Of a stretch of DNA of 49,500 nt, positions 44,568-49,500 are shown in pieces; position 1 is the first letter of the stretch; every line of letters begins with the position of its first letter. A model generated the notes under the pieces. The model was not told the origin of the DNA. It saw only the letters and a list, made by a program, of their open reading frames with translations, and did no database searches. Source of the stretch: Actinomycetes bacterium. GTDB lineage: Bacteria; Actinomycetota; Acidimicrobiia; Acidimicrobiales; CADCSY01. The position numbers and the translations under genes are program-made. The stretch covers positions 1-49,500 of the forward strand of contig JAODBP010000080.1 of NCBI GenBank assembly GCA_025464025.1. The letters are read 5' to 3'.

Positions 44568-44794
44568 CGTTCGGCGTCTCGCCGGCGGTCGGCGTCACGT
44601 TCGGCCGTGAGGACGTCGACGAGCGAGGAGCCCTGGAAGCGACCTCGCAGCGGACGACGATGGCTGGCGGGGCGGACCGCCACGTGATCGTCGTGCCGCC
44701 AGAAGCTGACCTCGTCACCCGGTTCGATCCCGAGCGCGTCACGTAGTTCCTTGGGAATGACGACTTGCCCCTTCGGCCCGACCCGGTGAGTCAT
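44564..44794 (-). CDS. vapB: VapB antitoxin, AbrB/MazE-type
   Basis: A 76-residue protein from the ATG at 44794. The swapped-hairpin AbrB fold is clear (GPKGQVVIPKELRDALGIEPGDEVSF), and a basic C-terminal tail should bind VapC. Lying near the right end, vapBC probably stabilises the element. Confidence 0.9.
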   Translation of the reverse strand: MTHRVGPKGQVVIPKELRDALGIEPGDEVSFWRHDDHVAVRPASHRRPLRGRFQGSSLVDVLTAERDADRRRDAER

Positions 44795-44906
44795 ACCGGC
44801 AAGTATAACCAGGCGGGTCGGGGCGGACACCGGGCCGACCAGCGTCTTCGTTCGACCCGGTTCCGGTCGATCTGGCGACCCGTCGACGCGGCCACCTGAG
44901 CGGCGT

Positions 44907-44926
44907 ATGTTGAATAAATGTTGAAT
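44907..44926. promoter_or_regulatory. Right arm-type site, 20 bp
   Basis: ATGTTGAATAA-ATGTTGAAT, identical and in the same orientation as 15655-15674. It lies 62 bp inside the right attachment core, whereas the left copy is 94 bp inside its core. This is a probable Int or Xis arm site. Confidence 0.6.
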
Positions 44927-44988
44927 CGTCACCCCACCCCCACCCCCTTGGGGGTAGGCGGCGGTACCGGTGACCAGCAACTTCGTTC

Positions 44989-45032
44989 TGGAGCGGGTGA
45001 CGGGAATCGAACCCGCGTTCTCAGCTTGGGAA
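44989..45032. repeat. attR core (44-bp repeat) within tRNA-Gly
   Basis: Exact copy of 15517-15560. Because the element supplies the same 3' half, the tRNA-Gly gene stays intact after integration. Confidence 0.85.
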
Positions 45033-45062
45033 GCTGATGTTCTGCCTCTGAACTACACCCGC
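44989..45062 (-). tRNA. glyT-like: tRNA-Gly (CCC anticodon)
   Basis: A 74-base tRNA read on the minus strand. The acceptor stem GCGGGTG/CACCCGC is at 45062-45056 and 44999-44993. The anticodon stem TCAGC/GCTGA encloses the loop TTCCCAA, giving anticodon CCC (reads GGG). The T arm has GGTTCGATTCC, and CCA is encoded. It is the integration target of the element. The 5' 42 bases overlap the 3' end of the sensor-kinase frame on the same strand. Confidence 0.95.
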
Positions 45063-46313
45063 GAGACGGTCGCTCACTGTAGCGAGCGCTGCGGGTAGGC
45101 GAACTTCGACCCGGAGCCCGCCTGTGGACAGCGCGTCCGCGGACGCGTCGCCGCCGTGGGCTCGGGCCACGGCCCGCACGATCGAGAGCCCCAAGCCGGC
45201 GCTGGAGTCGCCGCCGGTGCGGTCGGGGCTGAGCCGGCGGAACGGCTCGAACAGGGTCTCGACCACCGCCGGGTCGATGTTGGGCCCGCCGTTGCTCACC
45301 TCGAGCACCGCCTGGCCGCCCTCGAGCCGGGTGACGGCGGCGACCCACCCGCCGGGCACGTTGTGGCGGCAGGCGTTGTCGATCAGGTTGCGGGCCAGGT
45401 GCAGCAGGAGGGCAGGGTCGCCGTCGACGGGGGCGGGGTCGGCCAGCACGGTGAGCTCGATGCCCTCGGCGTCGCAGGTGGAGCCGACCGAGCGCAGCGC
45501 GTCAGCGAGGTCGGTCGGCTGGAGCGAGAGCTGGCCGTCGGCTCGGGCCAGGACGAGCAAGCCGTCGAGGAGACGCTCGCTCCGCTCGATGGTCTGCTGC
45601 ACGACGTCGGACGCGGCGCGCAGCTCCTTGGGCGTGCGAGCGACCTCGAGCTGGGCCCGCATGATGGCGAGAGGCGTGCGCAGCTCGTGGGACGCGTTGG
45701 CCACGAACCGGCGCTGCGAGTCGAAGGCCGAGTCGAGCCGCCCGAGCATGGCGTCGAACGTGTCGGCCAGCTCCTTCAGCTCGTCGTTGGGCCCGTCCAT
45801 GGCGATGCGCTCGTCGAGGTTCGTCTCCGACAGCCGGCGGGCGGTGTCGGTGATGCGATGGATGGGGCGGAGGGCACGGCCGGCCAGGTACCAGCCCAGC
45901 ACCAGCGACCCGATGCCGACGACGCCGAGGGCGATGAACGAGCGGGAGAGCAGCCCGCGCAGCGCGCTCGACCGGAGCTGCCCGGGCAGCGACTTGATGA
46001 GCCCGGCGTCGGCCGGCTTCCCCTCGATGAAGACCTGCGCCGGACCGTCGACGCCAGGCCCGGCGACACCCGCGGGTCCCGGGTCCTCGACGCGGGCCGA
46101 CATCGACTTGCTGCCGCCGATCCCGCCGATGACGCCGATGAACGCGGAGTCGTCGACCGGCCCCTTCACCCGGGTGCTGAACACGATCTGGTCGGCGGGC
46201 AGCGACTCCCGGACCAGGGCGAAGTTGGCGGCGACGAGCAGCCCGCCGGCGGCGAAGAAGAGGCCGCCGTACAGGGCGGTGAGCCGCCAGCGGAGCGAGG
46301 GGCGCGGGGTCAT
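45021..46313 (-). CDS. Two-component sensor histidine kinase
   Basis: A 430-residue kinase from the ATG at 46313, overlapping the regulator stop (ATGA). It has TM1 (LYGGLFFAAGGLLVAANFAL), a ~110-residue extracytoplasmic part, TM2 (FIALGVVGIGSLVLGWYLAG), a HAMP domain and the H box SHELRTPLAIMRAQ. The N box NLIDNACRHN and G box SAGLGLSIVRAVARAHGG follow. The conserved fold ends near RVEVRLPAAL; the last ~20 codons run into the tRNA-Gly gene, with the TGA at 45021-45023 inside the tRNA anticodon stem. It senses an envelope signal and phosphorylates the neighbouring regulator. Confidence 0.9.
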   Translation of the reverse strand: MTPRPSLRWRLTALYGGLFFAAGGLLVAANFALVRESLPADQIVFSTRVKGPVDDSAFIGVIGGIGGSKSMSARVEDPGPAGVAGPGVDGPAQVFIEGKPADAGLIKSLPGQLRSSALRGLLSRSFIALGVVGIGSLVLGWYLAGRALRPIHRITDTARRLSETNLDERIAMDGPNDELKELADTFDAMLGRLDSAFDSQRRFVANASHELRTPLAIMRAQLEVARTPKELRAASDVVQQTIERSERLLDGLLVLARADGQLSLQPTDLADALRSVGSTCDAEGIELTVLADPAPVDGDPALLLHLARNLIDNACRHNVPGGWVAAVTRLEGGQAVLEVSNGGPNIDPAVVETLFEPFRRLSPDRTGGDSSAGLGLSIVRAVARAHGGDASADALSTGGLRVEVRLPAALATVSDRLAGVVQRQNISFPS

Positions 46314-46966
46314 CGGATGCGGTACCCGGCGCCGATGACGGTCTCGACCACCGCGGGCGTGCCGAGCTTGCGCCGCAGGTTGGCGATCGTGACCCGCACC
46401 GTGTTGGTGAACGGATCGGCGTGCTCGTCCCACACCCGGTCGAGCAGCTCCTCGGCCGAGATGACGACGCCATCGGCTTCCACGAGCACTCGGAGCACGC
46501 CGAGCTCCTTCCGGGTGAGGGCCAGGACCTGGCCGGCTCGGGTTGCCTCGTGGCGGGCCACGTCGACGACGAGGTCGCCCCGCTCGAGCAACAGGGGTGA
46601 GGCGGCGCCCGACCGCCGGGCCAGCGCCCGCAGCCGGGCGACCAGCTCGGTGAAGGCGAACGGCTTGCCGAGGTAGTCGTCGGCGCCGAGCGACAGCCCG
46701 GCGACGCGGTCGTCGACGGCGGCCGACGCGGTGAGCATCAGCACCCGGGCCTGGTGGCCGTCGGCCTGGAGGGCGCGGCACACGTCGTCGCCGTGCATGC
46801 CCGGGAGGTCGCGGTCGAGCACGACCACGTCGTAGGGGTGGACCCGGGCCTTGTCGAGGGCGTCGTCGCCCGAGAGGGCGACGTCGACGGCCATGCCCTC
46901 TCGTCGGAGGCCGCGCGCGATGGCGTCGGCCAGGAACTCCTCGTCCTCGGCGACAAGCACGCGCAT
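46310..46966 (-). CDS. OmpR/PhoB-family response regulator
   Basis: A 218-residue regulator from the ATG at 46966. The receiver domain has acidic E7-D8-E9, phospho-acceptor D51 in VVVLDRDLPG, T in MLTASA and K in YLGKPFAF. The C-terminal winged helix (LTRKELGVLRVLVEADG, FTNTVRVTIANLRRKLG, VIGAGYRIR) binds direct repeats. First gene of the leftward regulator-kinase operon, divergent from the lipoprotein operon it may control. Confidence 0.92.
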   Translation of the reverse strand: MRVLVAEDEEFLADAIARGLRREGMAVDVALSGDDALDKARVHPYDVVVLDRDLPGMHGDDVCRALQADGHQARVLMLTASAAVDDRVAGLSLGADDYLGKPFAFTELVARLRALARRSGAASPLLLERGDLVVDVARHEATRAGQVLALTRKELGVLRVLVEADGVVISAEELLDRVWDEHADPFTNTVRVTIANLRRKLGTPAVVETVIGAGYRIR

Positions 46967-47032
46967 GGGACAAGAGCATGGCCCTCGCGGCATAAAGCCG
47001 GTGTTCAGGGGTGGCGGCCGACCTCCGTTCCC

Positions 47033-47049
47033 TTGAACGCCCGTTGAAC
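47033..47049. promoter_or_regulatory. TTGAAC direct repeat, candidate response-regulator site
   Basis: TTGAAC occurs at 47033-47038 and 47044-47049, an 11-bp period typical of OmpR-type binding. An inverted GTTCA lies at 47003-47007. The site is in the divergent gap between the regulator gene and the lipoprotein gene. Confidence 0.45.
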
Positions 47050-47073
47050 CGGCCGAGGCGCAGGCTCGCTCCC

Positions 47074-48039
47074 ATGTCTGCGAAGCGCATGCTCATCGTG
47101 CTCGCCTGCCTCGGTGGCGTCCTCGCCGGGTGCGGCAGCGACCCGTCCACCAACGCCGGCTCGTCGAGCGGGAAGTCGTTCGAGGAGGCGCTCGGCATCG
47201 ACCAGGCGTCGATGCAGGCCCGCGAGGCCAAGGTCCAAGAAGCCGTCCGCACCTGCATGAAGGCCGAGGGCTTCGACTACATCCCGCTCGACGCGTCGCA
47301 GTCGAACATGCGGGTGAAGTTCGAGGGCGGGGACTCCGACGACAGCGTCAAGGACCGCAAGACCAAGGGCTACGGCATCACGACCGGCTTCATGATGAAG
47401 CCCCGGTCGGCGTCGAGCCAGAACGACGACCCCAACCAGGCCATCCGCGACGCACTCAGCGAGGCCGACCGCCTGGCCTACGACACCGCGCTCATGGGCC
47501 CCGAGGCGGCCAAGGCGCGGGAGGCCGGCGCCGCCGGTGGCGGTGGGGTGCGGATCCAGCGTCGGGCCGGCAGCACCGCCGAGGCCGGCGGCACCGGCCC
47601 GTCCGGCTGCATGGACAAGGCCCAGACCGAGACGCCGGGTGGCCCCGAGGCGCTGGGCGACGACCTGCAGGAGATGCAGGATCGGGCCGAGGCCGACCCC
47701 CGCGTCGTCGAGATCAACCGCAACTGGGCCGCCTGCATGGCCGACGCCGGCTACACCGACTTCGAGCAGCCCGGCGACGCCCGGGACTACGTGCGAGGGA
47801 AGTTGGACGCGCTGATGGGGGCCGAGCCCCAGGGCGACGGCGTCACCAAGTTCGTCATCGGCGGCGACGACATCGACCAGGCCAAGCTCGCCGACCTCCG
47901 CCAGGAGGAGATCACCATCGCCGTGGCCGACGGCAAGTGTGCGGACAAGGTCGGCTACGCCAAGGTCGAGAAGAAGATCCGGGCCGAGTACGAGCAGCGC
48001 TTCCTCGACGAGCACCCCGACCTCACCTCCGGGAGCTGA
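47074..48039 (+). CDS. Lipoprotein of unknown function
   Basis: A 321-residue protein from the ATG at 47074. A basic start and hydrophobic stretch end in the lipobox LAGC, so it is anchored outside the membrane. Two similar segments, TCMKAEGFDYIP and ACMADAGYTDFEQP, suggest an internal repeat, and further cysteines (SGCMDKAQ, GKCADKVGY) could form disulfides. The middle is Gly/Ala-rich. It precedes an efflux-type adaptor gene by one base, so it is probably part of a surface transport or sensing operon controlled by the divergent two-component system. Confidence 0.82.
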   Translation: MSAKRMLIVLACLGGVLAGCGSDPSTNAGSSSGKSFEEALGIDQASMQAREAKVQEAVRTCMKAEGFDYIPLDASQSNMRVKFEGGDSDDSVKDRKTKGYGITTGFMMKPRSASSQNDDPNQAIRDALSEADRLAYDTALMGPEAAKAREAGAAGGGGVRIQRRAGSTAEAGGTGPSGCMDKAQTETPGGPEALGDDLQEMQDRAEADPRVVEINRNWAACMADAGYTDFEQPGDARDYVRGKLDALMGAEPQGDGVTKFVIGGDDIDQAKLADLRQEEITIAVADGKCADKVGYAKVEKKIRAEYEQRFLDEHPDLTSGS

Positions 48040-48040
48040 C

Positions 48041-49500
48041 GTGCAGCGCAACCGCCTGTTGGGCGCCGTCCTGGCCGGCGTGGCCATCAGCGCCGGCGGC
48101 GGGTGGGTCGCGGCCAGCGCGGTCAAGTCGCCGGCCCAGGTCGCGGCCGAGACCAAGCCGCCCGACGCCTCCGCCATCACCGCCGCCGTCGAGCGCCGCA
48201 CGCTGGCCTCGACGGTCACCGCCCGGGGCACCGTCCGCTACGGCCAGCCCCAGGCCGTGAGCCTGGCCACCTCGACCTACGGGTCGAACGCCCAGGCCAA
48301 GAGCCTCGTCACCAAGGCGCCGACCAAGGGTGCCGTGGTGGGGGAGAACGCCGTGGCCATGGAGGCCAACGGCCGCCCGGTCCGCGCCCTCACCGGCAAC
48401 GTGCCCATGTACCGCGACATCACCCCGGGCGACGAGGGCGAGGACGTCCGCCAGCTCGAGGCCGCCCTCCGGCGCCTCGGCTACCGCCCGGGCAAGGTGG
48501 ACGGGAAGTACGACATCGCCACCCAGGGCGCCGTCGAGGCCTGGTACCGCGACGCCGGCTACACCGCGCTCGGTGCCACCGACGACCAGCGGGAGAAGCT
48601 GCGCAACGCCCACTCGGCGGTGAGCAACGCCCAGTCGGCGGTGCTCCAGGCCACCGACGCCCTCGACAGGGTGCGCAAGGGCATCACGGCCAAGGACGTG
48701 AAGCAGGCCCAGAACGAGGTCCGGGCCCGGGCGCGCGACCTCGAGAAGGCCCAGGACGACGTGAAGGTGGCCCAGGCGTCCGAGGCCCTGGCCAAGTCGG
48801 CCGAGCAGTCGGCCGGCCTGGCCGAGAACATCACCCGCTTCGCCGAGGGCAAGGTCGCGGCCGACAACCGCCTGGCCACCGCCCGCTCGGCCGCCGATGT
48901 CGCCACCGCCCAGCACCGGGTGACCGAGGCGCTGACGGCCAAGGGCGTGGCCGACCAGCGCCTGACCGACGACCAGAACACCATGACCGGCACGCCGCCC
49001 CACCGGGCGGCCAGCGACAGCCAGATCGCCAGCGACCAGGCCGAGGTCGAGCGGGCGGCCAACGCCATCCTCGAGGCCCGCACCGCCTACGACAACGCCG
49101 TGTTGGCCCAGCAGTCGCAGGCGGCCGGGGCCGAGCAGGCCACCCGCCAGGCCACGCTCGACACGGCCCGCGCCGCCCAGTCCACCCGCCAGGCCGAGCT
49201 GTCGACGCTCCAGGCCACGCAGGCGTCCATGGCCGCGACGCGCGGCGTCGAAGCGGCCAAGGACGCATCGGAGCTGGCGGCCCAGAACCTGGCGCTCGTG
49301 CAGGAGCCGCCCGACGAGGCGACCGCGGCCGCCACCCTGGCCAAGGCCCAGGCCGACCTGGCCGACGCCCGGACCCAGGAGCGCAGCCTGGCGTCCACGA
49401 CCGGCATCGTCGTCCCGGCGAACGAGGTCCTCTTCTTCCCGACCCTCCCCCTGCGGGTCGACGAGGCCAAGGTCGACCGGGGCGACGACGCCACCCAGGA
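48041..49500 (+). CDS. Efflux-type periplasmic adaptor with peptidoglycan-binding domain, 3' end missing
   Basis: Starts with GTG at 48041 and is still open at the window end (486 codons seen). An N-terminal signal/anchor (LLGAVLAGVAISAGGGWVAA) is followed by a barrel strand region (TVTARGTVRYGQPQAVSLAT). A peptidoglycan-binding-1 domain (DVRQLEAALRRLGYRPGKVDG) comes next, then a long Ala/Gln-rich coiled coil (about residues 180-430). The return of the barrel (TTGIVVPANEVLFFP) follows. This is the MacA/HlyD-like adaptor layout often found upstream of ABC transporter genes in actinobacteria; those would lie beyond the window. Confidence 0.82.
   Translation, partial: MQRNRLLGAVLAGVAISAGGGWVAASAVKSPAQVAAETKPPDASAITAAVERRTLASTVTARGTVRYGQPQAVSLATSTYGSNAQAKSLVTKAPTKGAVVGENAVAMEANGRPVRALTGNVPMYRDITPGDEGEDVRQLEAALRRLGYRPGKVDGKYDIATQGAVEAWYRDAGYTALGATDDQREKLRNAHSAVSNAQSAVLQATDALDRVRKGITAKDVKQAQNEVRARARDLEKAQDDVKVAQASEALAKSAEQSAGLAENITRFAEGKVAADNRLATARSAADVATAQHRVTEALTAKGVADQRLTDDQNTMTGTPPHRAASDSQIASDQAEVERAANAILEARTAYDNAVLAQQSQAAGAEQATRQATLDTARAAQSTRQAELSTLQATQASMAATRGVEAAKDASELAAQNLALVQEPPDEATAAATLAKAQADLADARTQERSLASTTGIVVPANEVLFFPTLPLRVDEAKVDRGDDATQ

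Larger units (their letters stand above)
15517..45032. mobile_element. Integrative mobilizable element in tRNA-Gly(CCC), defence-island cargo
   Basis: The element is bounded by two copies of a 44-bp sequence (15517-15560 and 44989-45032) that is the 3' half of a tRNA-Gly gene from CCA to the anticodon loop. Xis and a tyrosine integrase are at the left end, and 20-bp sites recur inside both ends. It carries a MobF relaxase fused to a RecD-like helicase, but I find no FtsK/TraB-like or TraD/VirD4-like coupling protein, no replication initiator and no type IV secretion genes. It is therefore best called mobilizable rather than self-transmissible. The cargo is almost wholly defence and toxin-antitoxin genes. 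Confidence 0.85.

Noticed and set aside
15561..44988. CRISPR array, phage structural genes or insertion sequences inside the element
   Set aside because: No regularly spaced repeats, no capsid, tail or terminase-like proteins and no DDE transposase were found. The only recombinase is the tyrosine integrase.
46314..47258. N-terminal extension of the sensor kinase through the regulator gene
   Set aside because: The added ~315 residues are a frame-shifted reading of the response regulator; the ATG at 46313 gives a normal kinase start.

Overview
The window is very GC-rich bacterial DNA with dense, often overlapping genes and G/C-ending codons. A high-GC actinobacterium (Acidimicrobiia-like) fits best: MurD2/MurL peptidoglycan genes, AlaX, two-component and lipoprotein genes of actinobacterial type, and a TraA/MobF-like relaxase. 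This is inferred from gene content; no 16S rRNA gene is present.

Layout. (1) 1-8191 is chromosomal metabolism: the end of an amidohydrolase coupled to an N-acyl-D-amino-acid deacylase, then leftward genes for a SnoaL-like protein, an AlaX tRNA-editing protein, a 2OG-Fe(II) oxygenase, the MurD2/MurL pair that makes D-Glu on the peptidoglycan precursor, and a secreted protein. (2) 8366-15283 is a rightward four-gene cassette: a sigma-factor-like protein, an unknown helical protein, a 1197-residue fusion (transglutaminase-like + STAND/NB-ARC-type NTPase + TPR-like region + PgeF/YfiH/LACC1-type domain), and an unknown protein. I know of no described system with this make-up, and it is my main candidate for a new one. 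(3) 15517-45032 is a ~29.5-kb integrative mobilizable element in the 3' half of a tRNA-Gly(CCC) gene. A 44-bp direct repeat marks its ends, a 20-bp sequence recurs inside both ends, and xis and int lie at the left end. It carries a MobF-type relaxase/helicase but no visible coupling protein or type IV secretion genes. (4) 45021-49500 is chromosomal again: sensor kinase and response regulator, a divergent lipoprotein and an efflux-type adaptor cut by the window edge.

The cargo of the element is a defence island: a GHKL/sacsin-type ATPase fused to a DUF3883 nuclease-like domain; a leftward HigB toxin / XRE-HIRAN antitoxin / UvrD helicase-Cas4-like nuclease cluster; a CBASS operon (HNH-SAVED effector, CD-NTase, E2-E1 Cap2) without a visible Cap3 peptidase; a Res/Mod restriction-modification pair; a SAM methyltransferase; a membrane GAF-like protein with a small partner; a HAD phosphatase; and VapBC.

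The left part of the cargo (about 21-32 kb) looks less GC-rich and less codon-biased than the flanks, which fits horizontal acquisition. All family assignments rest on motifs read by eye; no database search was possible.
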